64,000 nt of DNA from Campanula takesimana (lineage: Eukaryota; Streptophyta; Magnoliopsida; Asterales; Campanulaceae). The stretch spans positions 310,001 to 374,000 of the forward strand of contig JAOWBW010000359.1 in the NCBI GenBank assembly GCA_026119855.1, given 5' to 3'. The position numbers were made by a program, and so were the translations under genes. Numbering within the stretch: position 1 is the stretch's first letter; each line of letters begins with the position of its first letter. Under the pieces are notes generated by a model. The model ran no database searches and was not told where the DNA came from. It was given only the letters and a program-made list of their open reading frames with translations. This document shows positions 22,328-33,339 of this stretch, piece by piece.

Positions 22328-22932
22328 TTGATGCCATTACCTACTATAACAAAGGCAATTCATTTTACTTGATAATAACATGTCCATAAAAATGAAAATG
22401 GTAAAACATGTCTCAAGTCAATGCACACACTAGCCAATGCTATAGATTTCTAGTCTATCAAAAAGATTAACTTACAAAGAGGGAAAGACAAAAATATCAT
22501 TCATCGCATACAAATAATATGATTTTTAGTTTAAGTATGCGTTTAAACTGAATGTTTAAACTTCATGCGTAGAAAATATGAGCAGTTAAGATTATGCGCA
22601 TGAGGTGAAATAATGCAATCATTGTTCCACAAACGAAGAGTTTGAAAGGAACAAGGTTTTGGAAACTAATGATGCGATTTTTCTCATTAAAACTTGAAAT
22701 GTAAAGAGTTGCAGATTACAAGTTTGAATAAGAAAAAAAAAATGCGCACAAAAAGGAATACCTTGCGCAAAAACAAAAATTACATAGAACCTAGTCTATG
22801 TTGATCCGGTGCAGGACTTCGCGCAGCTCATTCTGCAGACTGTTGAACTTATTCAGTTCTTGAAACCTCTCTCAATGCCACATCCTCACCAACATAGGTT
22901 GACATTCCTCTGCGCATATCTCTGTTGTCCTC
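22328..22932 (-). other. Sirevirus 3' untranslated zone
   Basis: This is AT-rich sequence between the env-position ORF stop and the polypurine tract. It has no ORF of note but contains several TGCGCA motifs. Confidence 0.6.
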
Positions 22933-23783
22933 TCACAGCTCTTGGAAGTTGGCTCTGTATTGCACTTGATGTCTAGTCATCTGGTTGAAATATGACTGCT
23001 CCGCAGCTTCAATGGTGTTGATGACGGTGGCCTGTGTTGCTTCGAGTCTTTTGTCAGTGTGGAGGCGCTGAGTGTTCATGCTGGCTTGAATATCGAATAT
23101 AGCTTGATCCATCCTAGCGTTGAACCCATCAGCGAAATCAGTCATCGCTTGAGTTATGCACTCCCTGACACTTTCCATATTAAGTGTATTGGCATGCGCA
23201 GGACCACCTTGTTCTAATTTCTCCAACATCATTGCTTCCAACCCGGCAAACCCTTCATGTAACCCATCGGCCAAGTTCTTGCACAGACGCTTAAGCAGTC
23301 CTATAAACCCATCATTGATAGCGGTATAGGTGCAAACATTTTCAAGCATCCCAGCTTTTGACTTCAGAGAGTCTAGAACCATTTGATCTAAAGCCGTAAG
23401 GACCTGCAGAGGTACTTGCCTTTGATACATTCTCCCTCTTAATAGCAGCAATCTCTATACACTGCGCATCAAGTTGCTCCTGAATGGCTGTCTGCGCAGT
23501 AATAAGTTGAGCCATTTGGGACTGCGCAGCTACCTGATTTACTTGGATAGTATTCAGAGCTTGGAGAATTTGGCGCAGGTCTACAGAGGAAGAGAGAGAG
23601 GAGGTAGATACGGTAGGAAAAGTAGGAAAAACGGAAGGAGCAGCTTGTTCTGAGGTAGGAGGAGGAGTCTCTTTGGGAGGAAAGTGTTTAGGTGAGGGTA
23701 GATTGGGAGAGAGATGAATAGGATCAGCAGCAGGAGACCTATGCATAGATGAGTGCGTGCTGCTGCTATCTATATCAGTTGTG
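22933..23783 (-). pseudogene. Sirevirus env-position ORF, C-terminal half
   Basis: Two overlapping open pieces are seen. The upstream one (23342-23746) is Pro/Ser-rich and then coiled-coil-like, with AAQSQMAQLITAQTAIQEQL. The downstream one (22933-23451) is helical, with NIEAAEQ-type segments, and ends QYRANFQEL. A frame change near 23420 separates them. There is no cysteine-rich ectodomain or clear membrane segment. Its place after pol is that of the env-like ORF of SIRE elements, but the function cannot be told from sequence. It is separated from its N-terminal half by the copia insertion. Confidence 0.55.
23779..23783. repeat. TSD of outer copia element (left)
   Basis: TTGTG precedes the first LTR and is repeated at 40398-40402 after the last LTR. 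Confidence 0.93.
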
Positions 23784-25327
23784 TGTTGGTGTTGGTGCCC
23801 TAGGCACGTTTGTTAAACATTGTATAATTTATCATTTTATTCATAATAATAAAGAGATAATAAGATTATTATTATGGCTCGTGTTTGCTTATAATAATCT
23901 CCGTCCCTAGAGCTTGTTAAGCACTAGTATAAAGGCTAAATGATCATGGGATGATCATGGTAGATTTATGGGTACTTGTTTGGAACAAGGTACTGGACAT
24001 GACCCGCGGTATGAGATTTATGTCATGGTCGATGTCATATATAAATCTCATATTAGTTATGTCATTTGAATCCTTAGACATAAAGTTATTATAGTCTTCC
24101 ACTTGATGAAGATTATGTTTGACATATTCAAACGCTGCCTTAACACGGTAGTTATAAAGTGTATGATTGGCATGATTGGATTCACGTAGGGAAGAATAAT
24201 AAGCTAAATGGATTTGTCCCTCTTCGGAGAGATGTCAATCTTGGGCCCCTCGAAGGAATGATGTTGGTGAAATGTTTGGTCAAACTCAAATGGATTGATT
24301 GGATCAATGTCATTTGGATTATCAACATATTCGAGATCGAGAAAAGTATTGAACAAAAGAAGTTGACTTGTTGACCATGACTTGTGTTCAAAGACATCGT
24401 GGACAATGGGATTATGACATGTTCTAAAAGGAATGCGAACTTGTATCTAGTTACACTATTTGGGTAGGTATGATGGTTTGCTAGAACCTAATCATATCTT
24501 ATGGGTTCATGTTTGGGCTCATTGCCAACTTAGTGTAATCCTAGAGGGTCACACACGAATAGAACGAATCATTAAGGACTGAATTAGAATTATGGAAAAA
24601 TGCCTAAAAGTTGAACTGGCACGGCCGTGCGCCTTAAAGGGCATGACCGTGCCAAAAATCGAAAAAAAGGCAAAGTCTTGTGGGGTAACTGGCACGACCA
24701 TGCCAAAAGCAAAGCACGACCGTGCCAATATTGGACGGCTGGTGGCGACATGCACACCTATTGGGACGACCGTGCGCCTTAAAGGGCACGACCGTGCCAG
24801 TGCAGTCGGGCCAGAAACTCTGCAGCTTAATTTTGTAATGGGATTTAGGTTTCCTAAGTCCTTAAGGGTTAAGGATTAGGACCTATTTAAGGATCCTTTC
24901 AGCAGTCATTAAGCACATGATTATGAGTGTCTCCAAAGGGTTTTGGGAGGTTATTTTCTTGTTCTAAGATCCCAAAAGTGAAGAACAAGAATATTCATAA
25001 TTCCATATAGTTCTTACAATTGTGAAAGCGTGTTTCATAATTTGGTCTAGCAACCAAGATCAAGTGTTCTTGATATTCGTTCGTGGTGTGGATACCGCTA
25101 GAGGGTGAAACTTATCATCTTCATAGTTCGTGATTCTTGCTTTGTTCGTGATCAAGATTTCAAGCCTCCATCGAATTCAAGGTTGCAAAATCAAAGGCAT
25201 CAAGGGTTAGTATTCTAGTATTCATTATGTTGTATTTGACTTAATCATATGAATGGATCTATGGGCTTTGGGTTTCATAAATTTTAAATGATTAATTCTG
25301 CTGCGCATGTTACTACGAAACCCAACA
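23784..25327 (+). repeat. Outer copia 5' LTR (LTR1)
   Basis: 1544 bp, starting TGTTGG and ending CCAACA, followed one base later by the primer-binding site. It contains a cluster of CG-centred palindromes at about 24618-24800, e.g. GCACGGCCGTGC at 24619-24630. Confidence 0.95.
24618..24800. promoter_or_regulatory. Palindrome cluster GGCACG-NN-CGTGCC in copia LTR1
   Basis: About six full or half sites occur within 180 bp, several as GGCACGACCGTGCC. The same block recurs at 27361-27545, 34174-34335 and 39687-39870 in the other three LTRs. The half-site arms are perfect reverse complements. Confidence 0.7.
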
Positions 25328-25328
25328 G

Positions 25329-25341
25329 TGGTATCAGAGCC
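25329..25341 (+). other. Outer copia primer-binding site (initiator tRNA-Met)
   Basis: TGGTATCAGAGCC begins one base after the LTR end. Confidence 0.93.
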
Positions 25342-26522
25342 CCGTTCATGTTGATTTTTCAATACTAGATCATGTTGTGTGTATATAAATTGTTTATGTG
25401 CCTATCATGATATGAATATTGGATTATGATGTTTATGTGTTATATGATTTTATGTGGTTTATTGTTTTAGAAACTTTAATCGCACGATTCAATCGCAATA
25501 AAAATTATGTTGGATTTAAAATTGTTTGGATTATCAATTTTTGATTGGATCAAAGTTTTGATATTCTAGGGATTCAAGAATAAATTGTTTATTCGATGTT
25601 TTGATGATCATGGTGATTGGATCACCAAGAACATCAAATCCTAATTGAATCGGGAAAAACAATTTTTTGAGATAAATTTTGGAACTTTAAAATTAGGAAT
25701 TTTCGATGGGGTCTGACTGGACCCATGCAGAGACCCGGCCGGACCGAGCTAGGGTTTTGGCGCAGGGGGCTCGTGCTAGGGTTTGGGTTGGACTTTAGGG
25801 TTTAATTTTCCTATTTGTTTTAGTCTTGTGATTCTAAGATTGGATAAAGGTTTGGATGGCTAATCTGCGTTCATCGAGATTGTGTTTCCCAAACTTGATC
25901 GCAATCAAAGTTTCAAAGATAAAACGAAGTTAGAATTATGAAGAGTTCATAATTGCTAAAATTGAGAAACAAAGTTCTTGATTGAAAGGTTGGAGATTCA
26001 TGTGGAATTGTGGATGCAATTGGCCTACGTTCATCGAGACCATCTATTGCTTAGTTTCGGCCACATGGACTACTTTCTTGGTTTCTTGAATTAGTGCGGA
26101 ATTGTGGTTGCCTTATGGCTTAGTTTGGCCACACTTCTTGTTGTCTTGATTTGGAGATGATAACCAAAGTTCAAAGAGTCTCATCCTCATAATTATAGAA
26201 AAACTAATGACACATAAATGTTATGCTTAAATTAATGATTATTAATTTAGTGGCTAAACTTGATGCGTAACATGTTTATCTTGTGTGCTCATAAATGTGT
26301 TGTATGCTATATGGTGATGAACCTTCAAGAAAGTTTTAAGTTCTTTTTGCCATGCCATGATTAAAACACTTTTTTATAAATGAATGATTTTGATGTGGGT
26401 TCGCCTCCACGAGGTGCATTAATTTTATTCATGTATGATCAAGATGAGGTTCATTAATTCAATGTGGGCATGCCTCCGCAAGTTGCATTAAATTGAATGG
26501 TTCCTATACGTTTAAAATGGTC
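25342..26522 (+). other. Outer copia leader, no gene
   Basis: AT-rich untranslated leader. Near its end it has repeated phrases with short inverted segments (for example around 26395-26420 and 26460-26490). It is paralogous to 28087-29220 of the inner element. Confidence 0.7.
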
Positions 26523-26527
26523 GGACT
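26523..26527. repeat. TSD of inner copia element (left)
   Basis: GGACT, repeated at 34859-34863 immediately after LTR3. Confidence 0.93.
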
Positions 26528-28072
26528 TGTTGGTTTTGGTGCCCTAGGCACGTTTGTTAAACATTGTGTAAGTTATCATTTTATTCATAATAATAAAGAG
26601 ATAATAAGATTATTATTATGGCTCGTGTTTGCTTATAATAATATCCGTCCCTAGAGCTTGTTAAGCACTAGTATAAAGGCTAAATGATCATGGGATGATC
26701 ATGTTAGATTTATGGGTACTTGTTTGGAACAAGGTACTGAACATGACCCGCGGTATGAGATTTATGTCATGGTCGATGTCATATATAAATCTCATATTAG
26801 TTATGTCATTTGAATCCTTAGACATGAAGTTATTATAGTCTTCCACTTGATGAAGATTATGTTTGACATATTCAAACGCTGCCTTAACACGGTAGTTATA
26901 AAGTGTATGATTGGCATGATTGGATTCACGTAGGGAAGAATAATAAGCTAAATGGATTTGTCCCTCTTCGGAGAGATGTCAAGCTTGGGCCCCTCGAAGG
27001 AATGATGTTGGTGAAATGTTTGGCCAAACTCAAATGGATTGATTGGATCAATATCATTTGGATTATCAACATATTCGGAATCGAGAAAGTATTGAACAAT
27101 ACAAGTTGACTTGTTGACCATGACTTGTGTTCAATGACATCGTGGACAAAGGGATTGTGACATGTTCTAAAAGGAATGCGAACTTGTATCTAGTTACACT
27201 ATTTGGGTAGGTATGACGGTTTGCTAGAACCTAATCATATTTTATGGGTTCATGTTTGAGCTCATTGCCAACTTAGTGTAATCCTAGAGGGTCACACACA
27301 AATAGAACGAATCGTAAAGGACTAAATGGGAATTATGGAAAAATATCAGTGTTTGGCTCTGGCACGGTCGTGCGCCTTAAAATGGCACGGTCGTGCCATA
27401 AATCCAAACCAAGGCAAACCTGTCGACATGATTGGCACGACCGTGCCAAATTACCAAGCACGACCGTGCCGAAAATGGGCAGCTGGGGAATGCGCGCGGA
27501 CTAGATGGCACGACCGTGCCAGATTGTAGGGCACGACCGTGCCAGTCAAGTCGGCCAGAATTCCTTGTTGCCTAATTTGGTGACGGGATTTAGGTTTCCT
27601 AAGTTCTTAAGGGTTAAGGATTAGGACCTATTTAAGGATCCTTTTTACAGCCATTAGACATGTTGTTGTGAGTGCCTCCAAAGGGTTTTGGGAGGTTATT
27701 TTCTTGTTCTAAGATCCCACAAGTGAAGAACAAGAATATTCATAATTCTGTATAGTTCTTACAATTGTGAAAGCGTGTTTCATAATTTGGTCTAGCAACC
27801 AAGATCAAGTGTTCTTGATATTCGTTCGTGGTGTGGATACCGCTAGAGGGTGAAACTTATCATCTTCATAGTTCGTGATTCTTGCTTTGTTCATGATCAA
27901 GATTTCAAGCCTCCATCGAATTCAAGGTTGCAAAATCAAAGGCATCAAGGGTTAGTATTCTAGTATTCATTATGTTGTATTTGACTTAATCATATGAATG
28001 GATCTATGGGCTTTGGGTTTTATAAATTTTAAATGCTTAATTCCGCTGCGCATGTTACTACGAAACCCAACA
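26528..28072 (+). repeat. Inner copia 5' LTR (LTR2)
   Basis: 1545 bp, starting TGTTGGTTTTGG and ending CCCAACA. It carries the palindrome cluster at 27361-27545, including TGGCACGGTCGTGCCA. Confidence 0.95.
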
Positions 28073-28073
28073 G

Positions 28074-28086
28074 TGGTATCAGAGCC
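28074..28086 (+). other. Inner copia primer-binding site (initiator tRNA-Met)
   Basis: TGGTATCAGAGCC begins one base after LTR2. Confidence 0.93.
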
Positions 28087-29703
28087 CCGTTCATGTTGAT
28101 TATTTCAATACTAAGATCATGTTGTGTGTATATAAATTGTTTATGTGCCTAGCATGATTTGAATATTGGGATTATGATGTTTATGTGGTCTATGCGTTTT
28201 ATGTGGTTTATTGTTTTATAAACTTTAATCGCACTGTTCAATCGCAATTAAAATTATGGAGGATTTAAAATTGTTTGGATTATCAATTTTTTATTGGATC
28301 AAAGTTTTGATATTCTAGGGATTCAAGAATAAATCGTTTATTCAAGGTTTTGATGATCATGGTGATTGGATCACCAAGAACACCAAATCCTAATTGAATC
28401 GGGAAAAACAATTTTGAGATAAATTTTGGAACTTTAAAAATTTGGATTTTCCCAAGCCTTGACCCTGCCGGACCTAGGGTTTGGCGCGGGGGTAGGGTTT
28501 GGGTTTTGGGTGTCGATCTTGGGTTTAAATCTCCTATTTGTTTTAGTCTTGTGATTCTAAGATTAGTTCAAGGTTTGGATGGCTAATCTACGTTCATCGA
28601 GATTGTGTTTCCCAAAATTGATCGCAATCAAAGTTTCAAAGATAAAACGAAGTTAGAATTATGATGAATTCATAATTGCTAAAATTGAGAAACAAAGTTC
28701 TTGATTCAATGATTGGAGATCCATGTGGAATTGTGAATGCAATTGGCCTACGTTCATCGAGACCATCTATTGCTTAGTTTTGGCTACATGGACTACTTTC
28801 TTGGTTTCTTGAATTAGTGCGGAATTGGGGTTGCCAATGGCTTAGTTCGGCCGCACTTCTTGTTGTCTTGATTTGGAGATGATGACCAAAGTTCAAATAA
28901 TCTCATCCTCATAATAATAGAGAAACTAATGACACATAAATATTATGCTTAAATTAATGGAGTTTAATTTAGTGGCTAAACTTGATGCGTAACATGTTTA
29001 GCTTGTGTGCTCATAAATGTGTTGTATGCTATATGGTGATGAACCTTCAAGAAAGTTTTAAGTCCTTTTGCCACGCCATGATTAAAACACTTGTTAGTGC
29101 ATGGGTGATTTTAATGTGGGTTCGCCCTAGCGAGGTGCATTAACTTTATCTATGTATGAGCAAGATGGATGATGTGGGCACGCCCTAGCGAGGCACATCA
29201 ACCATGCGTTTAAAATGGTTAGACTTAATTGGGCGTCAAAACAGTTTTGGGCCTTAGGCAAAAGATGAGATTAAACATGCTTTTGAAATTGGATCACTAA
29301 GAATCATATTGGATATGATTGACAAGAAATTGTCTACCTAATTAATTTGATTTTGAGCGGTCCGCCTCCGTGGACTCAAGAATTAAATTAAAGTTGGATC
29401 TTAGCCCAATTTAAAAGAGTCTCATGAAAGGATATAATAGTCATATGGGATATGATTGACAGGGTTGTCTACCTAATTAATTTGATTTTGTGTAATCCGC
29501 CATAGCGGACTTAGAATTAAATTAAAGTTGGATCTTAGCCCATTTAAATTATATTATACACTGGATGTATATGAAGGTTATATAATTTAGTGGGAGTATT
29601 TTTGGAAAATACATTATTTATCTCTTTAATGAGATTGGTACTTGTAAAATTTTGGAAATTTTTCATAAGTTGCAGATGAAAACTAAAATCGTTGCGATTA
29701 ATC
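28087..29703 (+). ncRNA. Inner copia leader with hairpin repeats
   Basis: No ORF. Two tandem-like segments of about 130 bp (about 29290-29550) each include TAATTTGATTTT, a short hairpin and AAATTAAAGTTGG. The hairpins are GTCCGC-CTCC-GTGGAC at 29360-29375 and TCCGC-CATA-GCGGA at 29496-29509. Their position between PBS and gag would suit an RNA packaging or dimerisation signal, which is inference. Confidence 0.5.
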
Positions 29704-30360
29704 CTTGTTAAGGATAAAGCTTCAAAAGAATGGTACAAACTTCATGGATTGGATCCTGAGCCTAAGAATGGTTCTAAGGCAAGAAGATAGGTTGTACATT
29801 CTTGATGGGCCTATACCTAAAGAACCCAAAGCCAGAATAGACAATCACAAGAATCATAAGTATGATTCTAGGAATGTGAGTTGTCTCAAGCTCACGATTA
29901 TGTTCTTCAAACTTCAACAAAGTTTGAAACTTTGGAAGCCTATTAGATAGGCGTGGAGTTGAGTTACATGTTTCAAAGAGCAATCTAGGCAAGAAAGGTA
30001 TAAAACCATTATTGCATTCACTTCATGCAAAAGGAGTAAAGGGCAATAAGTGGAACCTCACATGCTTAAGATAAAGGCTACGTAGAGCATCTTGAGAAAC
30101 TTGGTTGTCCAATTGGATTGGAGCAAGCCATGGATCTCATTCTTGATTCATTGTTTAAGTGTTATGATCACTTAGTGATGGACTATAACATGCTTAAAAT
30201 GAATAAGAATTTCTTCGAGTTGCATTAACATGCTGAGAAACTGCGAAGATGAAGATATTGGAGAATGGTTCTCCAGAGCTCATGGTTCATAATGGAAAAG
30301 GGTCAGATGCCAAAAGAAAGGTAAGACAAGGGTTGTCAAAACCTAAAACTATAATTGATG
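29704..30360 (+). pseudogene. Inner copia gag remnant
   Basis: The start region encodes NGTNFMDWILSLRMVLRQED then YILDGPIPKEPKA, the N-terminal copia gag pattern. Stops follow near 29947 and beyond. Weak traces of gag continue around 30110-30290. No capsid or zinc-knuckle ORF survives. Confidence 0.75.
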
Positions 30361-30526
30361 CAATTTGGAAAAATGGCAATTGGATTGACCATTTAAAATT
30401 GTAGTCAAAAGGTAAGACAAGAGTTGTCAAACCTAAAGGAAATAATTATGGTTATAATAATAACTCTAAATTGATGCAATTTGGTAATGTGGCAATTGGA
30501 TTGACCATCTAAAATTGTAGTCATAA
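30320..30526 (+). repeat. Tandem duplication in inner copia element
   Basis: A segment beginning GGTAAGACAAG and ending near AAAATTGTAGTC occurs twice in a row (30320-30410 and 30411-30526). The outer element has it once (about 35964-36075), so it arose after the copies split or was lost from the outer one. Confidence 0.8.
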
Positions 30527-31011
30527 TTCTGGACGATCAATAAAAGAATGGTAGTGGGACTACCACTCGGAATATTTATGTTATAAATTATTCTTTCTAA
30601 ATTTAATTATTGGGTATTGGATACCAGAATAATTAGTAAGATGAAAGACTACTTATAGTAAAGTTTTATCTACAAACAGTAATGATGCAATGGTTGCAAC
30701 ATTGTTCGTAGAACACTTGTAAAGTGGCTTTACTAATGAAGTAGGAAATATTATTTTGTTATAAGATAATGAAGGATATTCATTTCTTATTTGGAATAAG
30801 AAAGGTGCTTTATTTATTATGATTTACTTCATTGTGTTATCATATAAATAAATTTTATATCCTAAATCTTGAAGAACAAAGTAATAAAGACTATAACATA
30901 AATAATTAAAAAAAATTATGCATTATTGTTTTGATCAAATAAATGAGAAATGCATATCTAAAATTCCATGGGACGGAGTTTTAAGTCATATGATTTGGAA
31001 TCACATGATTT

Positions 31012-31400
31012 ATGCAAATCTTATTTACTTGGATCAAGACATCTTTTACTATAATTGGTAAAAAGGCTAATGTCTTAATTGACCTAATACATTTCGATGT
31101 GTATGGTGCATTAAGAAGAAATGCTAAAAGAGAATTTTGGTTATACTTGGTAAAACTATTCAAAAATTATGATTGGATCATGATGATGAATAATTAAACC
31201 AAGAATTTGACAGTCATCATTAAAGTTGTGAAATGGTTTCACAAATTAACTTCACTAAGAATATCAAATGATATGTCTGCGTGGAAGTATAAGAACCTTA
31301 TTGGATACGGTTCGTTGGATGACAAAGTCAAAGTGATATTCCATTATTCATTTATGGGTTATGTATTTAAAACCGCTATGATTATACTAATCTGAATTCC
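31012..31400 (+). pseudogene. Inner copia integrase remnant
   Basis: The frame at 31012-31197 encodes VLIDLIHFDVYGALRRNAKR, matching the start of the copia integrase core with the first catalytic Asp in DVYG. A later frame (31207-31395) encodes HYSFMGYVFKTAMIIL, resembling the C-terminal part of the core. The middle, with the second Asp and the Glu, is not recognisable and is probably deleted. Confidence 0.65.
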
Positions 31401-31899
31401 ATCAAGAGAGGTTAAATGGTGAAAGAAAACTTGGTTTGTCTTTCATAAAAATTTAAGATGGTGAGACCCTTTTTGAAAGGAGTTGTCTGGGACACACTCA
31501 CATTTAAATCTAATAAATATACTTTCATGGGATATCCTAAGGAAACTTGAGGATAATAATTTTACTCATAAGAAACAAATGGTTTGTTGACTATGATGAT
31601 ACTTTTCTACATAAGTGGTTTATCTCTAAAAGAATCAGTGGGAGTAAAATGTATCTCGAATGGTTCGAGACCTAGAAAATATATTTTAACCTGAGATGGA
31701 AGTTGAACAAGTTTTCACAAGGGGTTGTGAAAATCCGTTCAAGATATACAAGTACTTGCACACATGATAAAATACAATCTATTAGAAGAAATATTGAATA
31801 TTTTGAGATAGAAAGTATTGAGGTAAAGTTCATTTAGAATGAAGTATTTACCACCTATCAAAGATGCAATATCAACTCCACATTTAGATTAATGGCTTG

Positions 31900-32620
31900 G
31901 AGTCATAAAATCTAAAAGGCAATTCATGTATAATAATCAAGTTTGGAACTTGATCATTCTAACCTAAGGTGTAAAAACCAAAGGAGATGAATGACTTTTC
32001 TTGGAGAAAAATGTTACATGGGTAGCAAGAAACTTATTAGAATTTTCGTAGTAACATGTTCATATTTGGAATATGAAATTTGACAAAATGATGTCAAAAC
32101 AAGCGTTCCTCAACGGGAACTCACTTAAGGATGTATTGGATACAACCTAAAGGTTTTGATAGTCAAGAAAATTCCAAAAGGTATGAAAGTTGCGAAGATT
32201 CATTGGATGGATTGAAGCAAGCTTTTTGGAGATGAGATCTCCGTTTTGATAAGTCATAGAGCTTGGCTTGATCAAGAACGAAGATGAATCTTGTATATAC
32301 AAGAAGATTAGTGGGAGCATGGTGCTATTCCTTATCTAATATGTGGATGACATATTGCTCATTGGAAACGACATTCCTACACTTTAATCTGTAAAGATTT
32401 GGTTAAGAAAGTGTTTCGCAATGAAGAATATGGATGAAGCCGCATAAGTCATTGGCATTAAGATCTATAGAGATAGATCAAGGAAGCTAAATGGTTTAAA
32501 GCCAATGTACATACATTGACAAAGTCATAAGAAGATTCCGCAAGGAAAATTCTAAGAGAGGACAATTGTCAATGTTACATGGATTTCCTCTAAGCAAGAC
32601 TCAATGTCCTAAAGACAAAA
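31900..32620 (+). pseudogene. Inner copia reverse transcriptase remnant
   Basis: Around 32270-32390 the sequence encodes LIKNEDESCIYKKISGSMV, then a TAA, then YVDDILLIGNDIPTL, the RT catalytic motif. The stop just before YVDD is absent in the outer copy near 37890. Upstream RT blocks are recognisable (ILDTTQKVL-like text at 32130-32170) but frameshifted. Confidence 0.75.
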
Positions 32621-32779
32621 GATGAGCATGAGAAAATGAATGAGATGTCATTTGCTTCGGCAATTGGATCCATGATGCCATGATAAGTACTAAGCCGGAT
32701 ATATCTAATGCTTGGAGCATAACGAGTAGATATCAATCCGACACCGGTGAGATTCACTGGATGGCTATGAGAGCGAGTC

Positions 32780-33309
32780 TTAAAGTACTTTAGAAGGACT
32801 AAAGATTTGTTTTGATCTATGGAGGGATGGAAGATGATCTCGTCGTATATGGGTACACGGATGCATGCTTCCAAACTGACAAAGATAATAGAAAAATCGC
32901 AATCGAGTTTTATAACTAATGGTGAAACTGTAAGTTGGAATGGTTCCAAGCAGAGTACAGTCACTAATTCTGCGACTAAATCTAAGTATATAGCCGCATT
33001 GGATGCTGCAAAGGAAGCTGTTTGGATTAAGAAGTTCATTGGTGAACTTGAGATGGTTCCTAGTATTGCTAAAACCAATTGACCTTGTTAGTAATAATAG
33101 TGGTGCTATTGATCAAGCAAAGGAACCAAGAGCACATCCTAAATCCAAACACATACTTAGGCGTTTTCTTATCGTTCGAGAAATCGTTGATAAGGGAGAC
33201 GTAAATATATGCAAAGTACCAAGTAATGATAACGTTGCGGACACACTAACAAAGGAACTTCCACAATCCAACATGATGGTCATGTTGGGTCCATGGGTAT
33301 TGGATACCT
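32780..33309 (+). pseudogene. Inner copia RNase H remnant
   Basis: It encodes GETVSWNGSKQSTVTNSATK, AALDAAKEAVWIKKFIGELE and, after a frame change near 33075, NNSGAIDQAKEPRAHPKSKH and RRFLIVREIVDKGDV. This is the typical copia RNase H C-terminus. It ends at 33309, shortly before the PPT. Confidence 0.82.
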
Positions 33310-33324
33310 AGGGAATTGGGCCTA

Positions 33325-33339
33325 GGGCAAGTGGGAGAT
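33325..33339 (+). other. Inner copia polypurine tract
   Basis: Purine-rich AAGTGGGAGAT lies directly before the TGTTGG start of LTR3. Confidence 0.88.

Noticed and set aside
25329..25341. Possible tRNA gene at TGGTATCAGAGCC (also 28074 and 8881)
   Set aside because: Only 12-13 bases match the tRNA 3' end and they sit one or two bases from LTR ends. These are primer-binding sites, not tRNA genes.
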